A DNA stretch of 64,000 bases, from positions 992,001 to 1,056,000 of the forward strand of contig NZ_PTXL01000001.1 of NCBI RefSeq assembly GCF_004343775.1. Reading direction: 5' to 3'. Numbering within the stretch: position 1 is the first letter of the stretch; each line of letters opens with the position of its first letter. Source of the DNA: Burkholderia sp. SRS-46. Its GTDB lineage: Bacteria; Pseudomonadota; Gammaproteobacteria; Burkholderiales; Burkholderiaceae. Below the pieces are notes generated by a model. The model was not told where the DNA came from, searched no databases, and worked only from the letters and a program-made list of their open reading frames with translations. Shown here piece by piece: positions 1-9,275 of the stretch. A program made the translations under genes and the position numbers.

Positions 1-56
1 GTGTTGCCACCGCTAGGACCTGAACCTAGTGCGTCTACCAATTCCGCCACCTGGGC
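1..56 (-). tRNA. tRNA-Leu(CAG), 5' part, cut by window edge
   Basis: Read on the minus strand, positions 56 to 1 give the 5' acceptor strand, D arm, anticodon arm with CAG in the loop, and the start of the long variable arm of a leucine tRNA. The sequence matches the complete copy at 25158-25244 except for the very first window base, which falls in the variable arm. The 3' half lies outside the window. Confidence 0.9.
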
Positions 57-91
57 ACGTTTCGCTTGTTGCTGCATCGCGAAAGAATGCA

Positions 92-119
92 ATTGTAGCG
101 TGTCTTAAGGGACTGTCAA
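92..119 (-). promoter_or_regulatory. Sigma-70 promoter of the partial tRNA-Leu
   Basis: On the minus strand a perfect -35 box TTGACA (114-119) is followed, after 16 bases, by TACAAT (92-97), about 35 bases upstream of the tRNA. The second tRNA-Leu copy has the same layout (TTGACA, 16 bases, TATAAT), so the duplicated unit includes the promoter. Confidence 0.75.
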
Positions 120-476
120 CACAATTTCATCGGAAGCAATGAAAAAAGTGCCCTCGCCGAACGAGCCGGCGATCGTCCGCCGTTCGCCGACGTGCAGGCA
201 GGTGGGTTGTAGGACGGGTACTAAAGCGTTGTTAATTCATATGGGACACGGAATAATTGGCTCCGTCACTTGAAAAACATCAGAAAGGTGCGGGCAACAT
301 GGTGCCTTGGCAAACCGTGGCCGAATGCGGCGCGGTCGTGCGTCAAGGGACCCGAAACTGCCCGACCGAGGCGGGGTGGCGTGTGCGATGGAGAAAGCGG
401 CCAGGCGCCGCAACGATTCAGCAAGCGTGCACGCGCGGCCAACTCGGGCGAATAAAACAAGAACGTGGAATACCCC
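120..476. other. Gap between tRNA-Leu promoter and sensor kinase
   Basis: About 350 bases without a convincing gene. The short reading frames here overlap one another, have no ribosome binding site and no recognisable family features. The stretch 225-262 is locally AT-rich and may carry the promoter of the downstream kinase, but I cannot place -35 and -10 boxes with confidence. Confidence 0.4.
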
Positions 477-2792
477 ATGCGTGACTGGCTCAATCGAGTC
501 TGGAGAAGAACGACATCCGAGCGGCTTGCCGTATGGCTACTCGCGGCCGGCGTAGCATTGCTGGCGACGCTCAGCTGTACGCCGACCGCCGAGACGCTGC
601 TGTCGCCGCTCGACCGCCTGTACTGGCATCTCGTCGCGAACGGCGTCGATCACGGCGCTCGCGACGATGTCGTCGTCATCTCGATCGACAAGAAGACGGT
701 CGCCGAACTGGGCGGCGGCACGAGCTATGCACGGGCGTCCCATGCGCAGGTGCTCGAGCGTCTCGGCGGCGCATCGAGCGTGGTGCTCGACATGACGCTG
801 GTCGGCCCGACGCCGGGCGACGATGCGCTCGCGGCCGCGATCGCGCGGCAAGGGCGCGTCGTGCTGCCCGCCCAGGTGTCGCCGGACGCCACGCGCACCG
901 ATGCCGTGCTGCCGCCCGAGCCGCGCCTGGGCGACGCGGCGGCGGCCGTCGGCCAGCGCAGCGTCGTGCTCGGCAGCGATCATCTGGTACAGGGCATCGT
1001 GCCGTACGTCCGGGTGGATCATTCGGACGACGAGCTGCCCCATGTCGCGCTGCAGGCGATCCGCCTGGCAGGCGCCCAACTGCCGGCCGGCGACGTGCGC
1101 CGCCATGTGCAGGACCATGTGGCGAATCTCGGGCACGTCGAGGCCGGCTCGCTCGCGCTGCTGCTGCCGGCGCGCTTCGACCTCGAGCGCTACTCGTACG
1201 TCGACGTGCTGAAGGGGCGCATCCCCGAGTCGGCGTGGCGCGGCCGCATCGTCTTCATCGGCGACACGACGTCGGAGCTTTCCGGCGTGTACGACCTGTC
1301 GGCGTCGAAGGGCGGACGGCTGCGGCGCGTCGAGGTCGACGCGCTGGTCACGCAGGCCCTGCTCGACGACCACATCCTGCAGCGCGAGCCGGTGGCGATC
1401 CGGGTTGCCGTCAGCGTCGCGGTCGCGACGGGGATGCTGCTGATCTGCATGCTGGTGCCCGGCTGGCGCATGTACGTGTTCGCGATCGCGTGGCTGGCCG
1501 TGTTCGTCGCCGCCGAAGCGACGCTGCTCGTGCGGTGGTCGGTCTGGACGCCGCTCGGGCCGCTGCTCGCCGTGTGCGTCCTGATTTTCGCGGCCTGCGG
1601 ATGGCGGCGCGCGGGCAGCCTGCGGGCGTTCCTGCTGAACGAATACGGGCTGCTGCGCGGCCTTGCCGGCAAGCACGCGTTCACTGCCTTGCCGCACGCG
1701 GCAGGCGCCGATGCCGCGATGCCGACGACGGACGAAGTCGAGGTCGCGATGCAGCGCATTCGCGCGTGGCAGACGGCCTACGTCGACATGATCGAGACGC
1801 TGCCTTATCCGATCTTCGTCGAACAGCACGGCGCGCTGTTGATGTGCAATGCGCGTGGCCGCACCATGCTGGAGACGTTCGACGCCGACGGCGACGCGGC
1901 CGCCCGGCGCGTGTTGTCGGTGGCGCGCGACGAAGTGGCGATCGCGAAGGCGAGCGGCAAGATCCACTCGGCCGAGCTGGCGCTGAACGGGCGCACGCAG
2001 ATGATGATGGTGACGCCGTTCGGCGACGGCGAGCAGCATCGTTCGACGGCGAGCATGATCTGCTTCGTCGATATCCACAACATCAAGGCCGCGGTCGAAA
2101 GCGACCGGCTGACGCTGCGGCACATGGCGCACGACCTGCGCAATCCGCTCTCGACGGTGCTGTCGCTGCTCGAGCAGCGCAACCGCGCCGACGGCGCGTC
2201 CGACGAGGATTTCCTGGCGGACCTGCACAAGCTCGTCGACTACAGCCTGCGCGTCGCGCAGGATTTCACGCAGCTGTCGCGCGCCGAGCATCTCGACACC
2301 CGCGCCTACGTGGCGGTGTCGGCGAATGACCTGGCGACGGAGGCGGTCGATCATCTCTGGCACAGCGCGAGCGCGAAGCGCATTCGCATCGAGGGCCCGC
2401 ATTACGAGGGCGACGACGTGTTCGTGCTCGGCAATCGCGACATGCTGCTGCGTGCGCTGACCAACCTGCTCGACAACGCGATCAAGTACTCGCACAAGGA
2501 TACGGCCGTCGACGTGTGGATCGACGCCGACGACCGGCAGGTGACGGTGGCGGTGCACGATCAGGGGATCGGCATCCCCGCCGACGCGCTGCCGCGGCTG
2601 TTCGAGCCGTTCTTCCAGATCGACGGCACGCACCGCGACGCCAGCCGCGGCGTCGGCCTCGGGCTGCCGTTCGTGAAGGCGGTGATCGAGCGCCACGGCG
2701 GATCGATCGACGTGACGTCGGCGCCGGGGCAGGGCAGCCGCTTCACTGTGCGTTTGCCGAGGACCGTCGCGGAGACGCTCGAAGACGCGTGA
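477..2792 (+). CDS. CHASE2-domain sensor histidine kinase
   Basis: Membrane sensor kinase of 771 residues. An N-terminal membrane anchor (about residues 18-35) leads into an extracytoplasmic CHASE2 sensor domain, then three membrane helices (about 305-375), a PAS-like linker, a HisKA dimerisation domain with phosphoacceptor His552 in the motif HDLRNPL, and an ATPase domain with N box (DNAIKYS), DQGIGIP and GLGLPFV motifs. All catalytic motifs look intact. A GTG twelve bases upstream (465) is in frame; I prefer the ATG at 477 because GGA precedes it at usual spacing. It is followed by a strong terminator, so it is a single-gene unit. No response regulator is adjacent; the nearest is at 18334, after the pilus operon, and is a plausible but unproven partner. 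Confidence 0.9.
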   Translation: MRDWLNRVWRRTTSERLAVWLLAAGVALLATLSCTPTAETLLSPLDRLYWHLVANGVDHGARDDVVVISIDKKTVAELGGGTSYARASHAQVLERLGGASSVVLDMTLVGPTPGDDALAAAIARQGRVVLPAQVSPDATRTDAVLPPEPRLGDAAAAVGQRSVVLGSDHLVQGIVPYVRVDHSDDELPHVALQAIRLAGAQLPAGDVRRHVQDHVANLGHVEAGSLALLLPARFDLERYSYVDVLKGRIPESAWRGRIVFIGDTTSELSGVYDLSASKGGRLRRVEVDALVTQALLDDHILQREPVAIRVAVSVAVATGMLLICMLVPGWRMYVFAIAWLAVFVAAEATLLVRWSVWTPLGPLLAVCVLIFAACGWRRAGSLRAFLLNEYGLLRGLAGKHAFTALPHAAGADAAMPTTDEVEVAMQRIRAWQTAYVDMIETLPYPIFVEQHGALLMCNARGRTMLETFDADGDAAARRVLSVARDEVAIAKASGKIHSAELALNGRTQMMMVTPFGDGEQHRSTASMICFVDIHNIKAAVESDRLTLRHMAHDLRNPLSTVLSLLEQRNRADGASDEDFLADLHKLVDYSLRVAQDFTQLSRAEHLDTRAYVAVSANDLATEAVDHLWHSASAKRIRIEGPHYEGDDVFVLGNRDMLLRALTNLLDNAIKYSHKDTAVDVWIDADDRQVTVAVHDQGIGIPADALPRLFEPFFQIDGTHRDASRGVGLGLPFVKAVIERHGGSIDVTSAPGQGSRFTVRLPRTVAETLEDA

Positions 2793-2867
2793 CCTGCACC
2801 GGGCGGCAACGGCGGCGCGGTTGCGCGTTGCGTCGAAGTCGGGCAGGGATTGAAACCGGGTCGATGG

Positions 2868-2906
2868 AAGGCCGGGTCCTGGATCGCACAGGGCCCGGCC
2901 TTTTTT
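2868..2906 (+). terminator. Rho-independent terminator after the sensor kinase
   Basis: GC-rich inverted repeat (AGGCCGGG ... CCCGGCCT) followed directly by six T residues at 2901-2906, about 75 bases after the kinase stop codon. Confidence 0.85.
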
Positions 2907-3310
2907 GCGTTTGGGCGCGGCGTTCATTGCGGCGCGGCGGATGCCGGGGCCGGAGCGCCTTCCGGACGGCGTGGCGGTTTCGCCCCTCCGGCGCAACGCA
3001 GGCCGAATCGGGCATGCGGATGCGGTTTCGGCGCCGTGAAGCGCGCGATGGCGGGCCGCATGGAGCCTTCGCCGTTCACGCCTGAGGGACAGCGGGGGGC
3101 TTCGTTTCGCTTGCCTTGGCGGACATGGCGCAAAGACAGATCGCGCGGATTCGGCGCGATCGCTAGGGGGCGAAGCCGGGTGGACGCCGAGGAAGCCATT
3201 GAAATCACGCGGTGACGCCGCGACGATACCGGCCTGTGCGCGTTGCGCTTGCGCCCCCGCAATCGCAACCGCCTGCATCGCCGCGGACCCTTGCCCGCCG
3301 GCAGCAATCC
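2907..3310. other. Non-coding gap between convergent kinase and chitinase genes
   Basis: Roughly 400 bases with no supported gene. Several overlapping frames are open because of high GC, but none has a ribosome binding site or recognisable composition. I see no repeats or mobile-element remnants. Confidence 0.4.
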
Positions 3311-3341
3311 AAACGAAAACGCCCTCGCACGAGGCGAGGGC
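3311..3341 (-). terminator. Terminator of the chitinase gene
   Basis: Inverted repeat GCCCTCGC/GCGAGGGC (3321-3341). On the minus strand the stem is followed by GTTTTCGTTT, giving a U-rich tract after the hairpin, about 90 bases beyond the chitinase stop. Confidence 0.8.
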
Positions 3342-3428
3342 GATACCGGCATCAGCCGTTGTGCGTCGGGAGACGCGGGTTTCACATCGGCCGGGGCGCC
3401 GCGATGGCGCCGCCGACCGGACCTGACC

Positions 3429-6302
3429 TTACTCCTTGTGTTCGTCCCAGGCCTGGTCCCATGCGGTGCCCTTGCCCGGCTCGTATGCCCAGGCCGCCAT
3501 CGAGCACCAGTTGGTGTACGGGAACGGCTTGCAGCGGAACAGCTTGCCGTTGTTGGAGACGATGTCGCCGGCGTTGTACTTCGTGCCTTCCTTGTACTGC
3601 GGATGGTCGCCGCCGTTGCCGCCGCTGCCGCCACCTTCGCCGCCGCCTTCACCACCGCCGTTGCCGCCGCCGTTGCCGCCTTCGCCGTTACCGTAGAGCG
3701 TCCATGCGTCGTTCCACGCGAAGCCCTTGCCCGGCTCGTACGCCGTCGGCGCGCCGGAGCACCAGCCGCTGTTCGGGAACGGCTTGCACTGGTAAAGCTT
3801 GCCGAGGTTGGACACGATGTCGCCGGCGTTGTACTGCGTACCGGCCTTGTACGCCGGGTACTTGCCGCCTTCGCCACCGCCGCCGCCGCCGGCATCCTTG
3901 GCCTTCACGAGGACGGTGTGCTTCGCGGTGCTCGACAGCTTGCCGTCGCTGACCGTGACCGAGAACGTGAACGACTGGTCCTTCGCGAGTTCGGGCGCGC
4001 TGAAGCTCAGCTTCGCGCCGGCCGGCGTGGCCTGGATGCCGGTCGGGACGGTCCACTTGAAGCTCAGCTTGTCGCCGTCCGGGTCGGTCGATTGCTCGGC
4101 CGACAGCGTCACGGCGTGACCGGCTTCAGCCGTCGCCGGGCCGGCGAGCCGCGCGACCGGCGGATGGTTTTCCGCCGGCGGCGGTTCGACCGATGCGTCC
4201 GCCTTGGCGGTGACGACGACTTGCGCGCTGTCCTTGAGACCAGCCGAATCGGCGACCGTCACGCGGAACGTGTACTTCGTGTCCTGCTTGACCGACGGAA
4301 TGTCGACGCTCGCCTTCGCGCTCGTCGCATTGCCGAGCGTCAGCGAATCGCCGCCGACCTGCTCCCACGTGTAGGTCAGCTTGTCGCCGTCCGGATCGCG
4401 CGACTTCGACGCATCGAGCGTCACCGTCTGCGGCCCGGTGACCGTCATGTCGGCGCCGGCGTTCGCGAGCGGCGGATGGTTCTCCGCACCGCCGCCGCCT
4501 TCGTCGCCGTGGCCGAGACCCTCGTGCATCGCATTCAGGATGTCGCCGTTGTCCGCGTCGATTTCCCACGAGAACAGGCCGCCCAGCTGATGCGCGCGCA
4601 CATAGTCGCCCTTCGCGAGGACGGAGCGCTCGTCGTCGAACGTGAGGAGCTCGCCCGTGGCCTTGTTGAAGACGTACGGCGCTTCGGCCGTCTGGTCGTA
4701 GTGATACTCGTAGCCGTTGATGCCGGCGTGGTTCGGCCCGATCATCTCCGCCTTGAGCTTCTTGTAGTCGAGGATGCCCGGTTCCCACTGGCCCTTGTGC
4801 GGCCCGGTCGCCGTGCCGGTGAACGGATTGCCGTCGGCATAGCCGTGCACGCCGGTCCAGCCGCGCGCATACGCCGCCGCGCCCACCACGAGCTTCTTCG
4901 GATCGACGCCCTGCGCAAGCAGCGCCTTGATCGAGTTGTGCGTCGTGTAGGCGGTGTCCGGCTTCCAGTTCGGCGCATGCAGCGCGGTCTGGTGACCCAG
5001 CTCCGTCAGGCTGAACGCACCGTAGAAGTCGTACGTCATGTCGAAGATGTAGTCCATGTACTTCGTGGCTTCCTTGTAGTTCACCACGTCGATCTTGTCC
5101 TTGCCCGCGCCGATCGCCGAGGTCAGCTCGTAGGTCCGGCCGGTTTCCTGCGACAGCTTGTCGAGCATCTGCCGCAGTTCCTTCATCAGCGTCACGTACA
5201 GCGGGCCGTCCTTCACCGGATCGCCGAGCGACGGGTTGACGCCCTTGCCGCCCGGGAATTCCCAGTCGATGTCGACGCCGTCGAAGAACTTCCACGTGCG
5301 CAGCAACTGCTCGGTCGAGTCGACGAACACCTTGCGCTTGGCCGGGTCGTGCATCTGGAAGAACGGGTCGGACAGCGTCCAGCCGCCGATCGAAGGCAGG
5401 ATCTTCAGGTTCGGGTTGCGTTTCTTCGCGGCCATCATCTGGCCGAGCACGCCCTTGAGCTTCGAGTTCGCGGTCTGGCCCGGCAACGCCTTGGCCATCT
5501 CGCCGTAGGTGTCGTGGATCGCGACGCTGTAGTCGGGCAGGCCCTTGCAGCTCTGCACCAGCGTGTTGAACGAGCCCGGCAGGTCCTTCGCGAGCGAGGC
5601 GTTCACGTCCGCGCCGCCGCAGATCGGGACGAAGCCGTACAGCATGTGCGTGAGGTTCTCGACCGGCACGTTGTCGACGTTGAACTTGCGGTCGTAGATC
5701 GACCAGGTCGCGAAGTACGTGCCGACCACCGAGCCGGAGGTGTTCGCGTACGGCTTGTTGGCCTTGCTCGCGTTGTTCGGCAGATCATCGGCGAGCTCGG
5801 GAATCGTGTCGAACACCACCACGTCGAGCGGCGCGCTGTCGGTGGCCGCGCCGTTGGCGTCGATCACACGCACCTGCATCTTCTTCACGCCGGGCGTCTT
5901 GATGTTCGCGACCACCTGGCCGCTTTGCGTGCCGCCGGGCGTCATCCGGACCTCGGAAGCGGGATCGACGACGCCGTCGACCACCGCGAGCGCCTTCACC
6001 GCGGTGCCGTTGCTCCAGATGTCGAACGGCAGCGGCACGTCGACCTTCTTGTTCAGCTTGACGATGTCCTTGTACGGCGCGACGCCGGCCTTCTGCATGT
6101 CGATCTCGACGAAGCCGTGCGGCTGCGACGTGATTTCGTACTGCTTCAGGCTGGGCTTGCCGGGCGCGGCGAGCGCGGCGTTCGCGAAGCTCAGCGCGCT
6201 GGCCGCCGCGAGTGCCGCGTAGGCGAGGTGCGTGCGGCGAAGCGAACGGCGTCGAACAACGATGTCAAGAGTACGTTTCTTCGAATTCAATTTGATAGCC
6301 AT
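3429..6302 (-). CDS. Secreted GH18 chitinase with PKD and chitin-binding modules
   Basis: Multidomain exported endochitinase, 957 residues. Order: signal peptide (cleavage near residue 46 after ALAA), an immunoglobulin-like N-terminal domain (about 50-165), a GH18 barrel with the catalytic motif DGVDIDWE (Glu near 348), two PKD-type domains (about 604-690 and 712-800, each opening with NHPP), then two CBM5/12 modules (about 812-870 and 898-957) joined by a Gly/Glu/Asn-rich linker. It hydrolyses chitin outside the cell; related chitinases leave through type II secretion. The open frame runs 79 codons further upstream, but Met at 6302 starts a normal signal peptide. It is divergent from the GbpA-like gene, sharing a 310-base regulatory gap, which suggests joint control. 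Confidence 0.93.
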   Translation of the reverse strand: MAIKLNSKKRTLDIVVRRRSLRRTHLAYAALAAASALSFANAALAAPGKPSLKQYEITSQPHGFVEIDMQKAGVAPYKDIVKLNKKVDVPLPFDIWSNGTAVKALAVVDGVVDPASEVRMTPGGTQSGQVVANIKTPGVKKMQVRVIDANGAATDSAPLDVVVFDTIPELADDLPNNASKANKPYANTSGSVVGTYFATWSIYDRKFNVDNVPVENLTHMLYGFVPICGGADVNASLAKDLPGSFNTLVQSCKGLPDYSVAIHDTYGEMAKALPGQTANSKLKGVLGQMMAAKKRNPNLKILPSIGGWTLSDPFFQMHDPAKRKVFVDSTEQLLRTWKFFDGVDIDWEFPGGKGVNPSLGDPVKDGPLYVTLMKELRQMLDKLSQETGRTYELTSAIGAGKDKIDVVNYKEATKYMDYIFDMTYDFYGAFSLTELGHQTALHAPNWKPDTAYTTHNSIKALLAQGVDPKKLVVGAAAYARGWTGVHGYADGNPFTGTATGPHKGQWEPGILDYKKLKAEMIGPNHAGINGYEYHYDQTAEAPYVFNKATGELLTFDDERSVLAKGDYVRAHQLGGLFSWEIDADNGDILNAMHEGLGHGDEGGGGAENHPPLANAGADMTVTGPQTVTLDASKSRDPDGDKLTYTWEQVGGDSLTLGNATSAKASVDIPSVKQDTKYTFRVTVADSAGLKDSAQVVVTAKADASVEPPPAENHPPVARLAGPATAEAGHAVTLSAEQSTDPDGDKLSFKWTVPTGIQATPAGAKLSFSAPELAKDQSFTFSVTVSDGKLSSTAKHTVLVKAKDAGGGGGGEGGKYPAYKAGTQYNAGDIVSNLGKLYQCKPFPNSGWCSGAPTAYEPGKGFAWNDAWTLYGNGEGGNGGGNGGGEGGGEGGGSGGNGGDHPQYKEGTKYNAGDIVSNNGKLFRCKPFPYTNWCSMAAWAYEPGKGTAWDQAWDEHKE

Positions 6303-6612
6303 CCATCCATGTGTTGTGAAGAGTACCGAGAAAGCCAGCGCATTTTTGTTTCCGGATGACGCGGCGGCAACGAATCTCAATGCAATCTCAACGCGGGGCG
6401 TGAATGGCGTGCATGGCGCGCGAATGCGCACTGGTACGGCGGCGCAGGGAATCGTTGAGACATCGTTCAGGAATATTCGCCATCGCGCGGTGCCTGGCGA
6501 TACTGCACTCAGCGTTTCGTCAACAGCACCACGCGTCACGCCATTGCCGACGGATGCTCGCGATTCGTCGAACGAAGCAAACCCCGATCAACTTTCAACC
6601 AAACGGAATCAG
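6303..6612. promoter_or_regulatory. Shared divergent control region of chitinase and GbpA genes
   Basis: 310 bases between two divergent chitin-related genes. No long frame here is convincing. It must hold both promoters; I cannot identify unambiguous boxes or operator repeats by eye. Confidence 0.5.
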
Positions 6613-8073
6613 ATGAGAACCCGAACAGCGAAAAAGACCCTCTTTACCCTGTCGCCGCTCGTGGCTTGCGCGTCGATGTTCTTCGCCCAAACCGCATTTG
6701 CGCATGGCTACCTGTCGGAGCCGCCGTCGCGCAACCTGCTGTGCAGCGCGAAGGCGGGCAAGATCGAAAACTTCAACTGCGGTTCGGTCACCTATGAGCC
6801 GCAAAGCGTCGAAGGCAAGCAAGGCTTCCCGGCCGCCGGCGCGCCGGACGGCGAGATCGCGAGCGGTGGCGTGACGCAGTTCAGCGAGCTCAACGAGCAG
6901 TCGGTCGACCGCTGGAAGATCAACAGCATCAAGCCGGGCGCGCAGCAGTTCAAGTGGACCTTCACCGCGCCGCACGTGACGAAGGAATTCAAGTACTACC
7001 TGACGAAGCAGGGCTGGAATCCGAACGCGAAGCTCACGCGCGACCAGTTCGACCTGACGCCGTTCTGCACGATCGACGGCGGGATGAAGAAAGCCGACGA
7101 GATCGGTCCGCACAGCTGCACGATTCCGTCCGACAAGAAGGGCCATCACGTGATGCTGTCGACGTGGCACGTCGGCGATACGGCCGGCATGTTCTACAAC
7201 GTCGCCGACGTGAACATCGGCGACGACGGCGGCGCGACCGATCCGGGCAAGCCCGATTGGTCGAACGTCGGCAGCATCGCGCCGACCATGGACCTGAAGA
7301 CCGGCGACAAGGTCACGAACCGCGTGTTCAAGTCGGGCGGCGAAGTGCCGTCGATGAAGACCACGGTGACGATCGGCTCCGCGCAGCAGGGCGAACGCAA
7401 CATGTGGCCGATGCTGCTCGCGAAGGAAATCAACCGCACGCAGGCGGCGAACCTGATCGCCGGCGTCGAGCGCGACGGCCGCATCGAGCCGTCGCTCGGC
7501 AAGAACGACGTGTTCTCGAAGAAGGCCAGCGGCATCGTGCGCACCGAAACGACGATCGATCACAAGCCGGAAGGCGGCATCGACGAAGGTTTCAGCATCT
7601 CGAACAACGGCGAATTCAAGATCCAGAACGGCAAGGCGACCGCGAAGTTCTTCATGAAGTTCAACCACGCGAAGGACACGAACGTCACCGTGAAGGTCTA
7701 TGACGCGTCGAACTCGCTGGTCGGCTCGAAGTCGTCGACGATGCGCATGCAGGGCGACGTGAACGTCGACATCGCGAATGCGAAGGCGGGCAATCACACG
7801 GCCGTGGCGACGTCGCAGATCGACGGCGGCACGCTGAAGCAGGAAACCACCACGTTCAAGCTGACCAGCGACGCGGGCGGCGGCGAAGGCGCGCAGTGCC
7901 AGGCCGAATGGAAGCAGGGCACGGCCTACACGGGCGGCGCGAAGGTGCAGCACAAGGGCCGCATGTTCGAGGCGCGCTGGTGGACGCAGAACGAGGTTCC
8001 GGGCGATCCGGCCTCGACGGGCGGCGACCACACCGGCAAGGTGTGGAAGGACCTGGGCGCCTGCAGCAAGTAA
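6613..8073 (+). CDS. gbpA: GbpA-like chitin-binding protein / AA10 LPMO
   Basis: Exported 486-residue protein matching the length and layout of Vibrio GbpA. The signal peptide ends at Ala30, so the mature protein begins with His31 (HGYLSEPPSRN), the copper-binding N-terminal histidine of AA10 lytic polysaccharide monooxygenases. The AA10 domain is followed by GbpA-type middle domains and a C-terminal chitin-binding module (about 430-486, opening CQAEWKQGTAY). Family role: oxidative chitin cleavage and adhesion to GlcNAc surfaces, usually after type II secretion. The start is the ATG at 6613, the only one that yields a proper signal peptide, although the frame is open further upstream. Its own terminator follows. 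Confidence 0.93.
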   Translation: MRTRTAKKTLFTLSPLVACASMFFAQTAFAHGYLSEPPSRNLLCSAKAGKIENFNCGSVTYEPQSVEGKQGFPAAGAPDGEIASGGVTQFSELNEQSVDRWKINSIKPGAQQFKWTFTAPHVTKEFKYYLTKQGWNPNAKLTRDQFDLTPFCTIDGGMKKADEIGPHSCTIPSDKKGHHVMLSTWHVGDTAGMFYNVADVNIGDDGGATDPGKPDWSNVGSIAPTMDLKTGDKVTNRVFKSGGEVPSMKTTVTIGSAQQGERNMWPMLLAKEINRTQAANLIAGVERDGRIEPSLGKNDVFSKKASGIVRTETTIDHKPEGGIDEGFSISNNGEFKIQNGKATAKFFMKFNHAKDTNVTVKVYDASNSLVGSKSSTMRMQGDVNVDIANAKAGNHTAVATSQIDGGTLKQETTTFKLTSDAGGGEGAQCQAEWKQGTAYTGGAKVQHKGRMFEARWWTQNEVPGDPASTGGDHTGKVWKDLGACSK

Positions 8074-8097
8074 CGACCTGACAAGGAGGTGAGACAG

Positions 8098-8127
8098 GCC
8101 GCACGCCGCAACGCGTGCGGCTTTTTT
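8098..8127 (+). terminator. Terminator after the GbpA gene
   Basis: Perfect nine-base stem GCCGCACGC/GCGTGCGGC with a six-base loop, followed by six T residues, 25 bases after the stop codon. Confidence 0.88.
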
Positions 8128-8345
8128 CATGGTCGGCGGGCGCGAACCGGGTCTTGAAACGCGCATTGAGGTTTCGTTGATGAAAATTGAGACGTGTGCA
8201 TCCATCTCGGAAAATGACTTCATCGATCGGCGCTTTCCTTCGCTCGACTACGCATCTCCGAAAGCGCCTCATCCACCCGCCGTCTGCAACACGACGGCCT
8301 CCGGCCGCGCAGCACGCGCCGGGATCTCTACCGAGGGCATACGAC

Positions 8346-8786
8346 GTGAAACCGAACAATCTGAAGTGGACGAAGCGACGCGGCCAGCAGGGCTTCACCC
8401 TGCTGGAACTGCTGGTCGTGCTGTTGATCATCGCGCTGCTGGCCGGCTATGTCGGCCCGAAGCTGTTCTCGCAGGTCGACAAGGCGAAGGTCAAGTCGAC
8501 GGAAGCGCAGATGAAGACGCTGGGCGACGCGGTCACGCAATACCGGCTCGACACCGGTCGCTATCCGACGGCCGACGAGGGGCTCGACGCGCTGGTGGCG
8601 CAGCCGCAGGGCGCCGACGGCTGGAACGGCCCGTATCTCGCGAAGGCGGTGCCGAAGGACGGCTGGGGCCGCGGGTACCAATGGAACGTGCCGGGCCGCG
8701 ACGGCGAGGCGGAGATCGTGTCGCTCGGGCGGGACGGTCGTGTCGGCGGGAGTGGCATCGATGCAGACCTCGTCCATGGCATGTAA
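8346..8786 (+). CDS. GspG-like major pseudopilin
   Basis: Prepilin-like protein of 146 residues with a short basic leader, cleavage site QG|FTLLELLVV with Glu5 present, a hydrophobic N-terminal helix and a GspG-type globular domain (YPTADEGLDAL, DGWGRGYQW). It should be processed by a prepilin peptidase, which is not in this window, and assembled into a periplasmic pseudopilus. The GTG at 8346 is preceded by GAGGG at correct spacing; the frame upstream lacks such a site. It is the first gene of a compact secretion/pilus operon and overlaps the next gene by 26 bases. Confidence 0.9.
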   Translation: MKPNNLKWTKRRGQQGFTLLELLVVLLIIALLAGYVGPKLFSQVDKAKVKSTEAQMKTLGDAVTQYRLDTGRYPTADEGLDALVAQPQGADGWNGPYLAKAVPKDGWGRGYQWNVPGRDGEAEIVSLGRDGRVGGSGIDADLVHGM

Positions 8787-9273
8787 GGGCCTGCGTCGCT
8801 GGATCGCCGCGGCGGCGCTGTTCGCCGCCGGCGCCTCCGGCGCCGCAGCCAAGGATTGCTGGACCCGGGCAGGCGACCAGCATGGCATCGATCCGCTGCT
8901 GCTGGTCGCGATCGCGAAGGTGGAATCGGCGCTGAATCCGCGCGCGATGAACTGGAACCGGAACGGCACCTACGACATCGGGCTGATGCAGATCAACAGC
9001 TCGCATCTGCCGCGGCTCATCAAGACCGGCGTGACGCACAAGCGGCTGATCGACGAGCCGTGCACGGCGATCGACACCGGCGCGTCGATTCTCGCCGGCT
9101 TCATCGACCGGCACGGCTATACCTGGAACGCGGTCGGCGCGTACAACGCCGGCTCCTCGCCGAAGCGCGAGCCGGCCCGCAAGGCTTATGCGACCAAGGT
9201 CTGGCGCGAGTACCGCGCGCTGACGAGCGATCGCGACGCGAGCCTCGCGATGCTCGACGAATGGCGGAGGTAG
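8761..9273 (+). CDS. Exported lytic transglycosylase (SLT family)
   Basis: Small secreted muramidase-like protein of 170 residues: signal peptide (about 1-30), then an SLT domain with the catalytic-Glu region (AIAKVESALNP) and signatures DIGLMQINSSH and AVGAYNAG. VirB1/BfpH-type enzymes of this kind open peptidoglycan locally so that pili or secretion complexes can pass. The ATG at 8761 has GGGAG upstream; an in-frame GTG at 8740 is the alternative. Its place between gspG and gspF genes, with overlap, suggests a role in assembling this apparatus rather than in general wall turnover. Confidence 0.88.
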   Translation: MQTSSMACKGLRRWIAAAALFAAGASGAAAKDCWTRAGDQHGIDPLLLVAIAKVESALNPRAMNWNRNGTYDIGLMQINSSHLPRLIKTGVTHKRLIDEPCTAIDTGASILAGFIDRHGYTWNAVGAYNAGSSPKREPARKAYATKVWREYRALTSDRDASLAMLDEWRR

Positions 9274-9275
9274 CG

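Noticed and set aside
537..3278. Open frame of 913 codons on the minus strand opposite the sensor kinase
   Set aside because: It is a GC-driven mirror frame: Arg/Ala-rich, no family features, no ribosome binding site, while the plus strand encodes a complete kinase.
3590..3700. Short tandem repeats of GCCGCC-type units, considered as a structural or regulatory repeat
   Set aside because: They encode the Gly/Glu/Asn-rich linker between the two chitin-binding modules of the chitinase.
3243..6359. Open frame of 1038 codons on the plus strand opposite the chitinase
   Set aside because: Arg/Val-rich low-quality translation; the minus strand encodes a full GH18 chitinase with signal peptide and binding modules.
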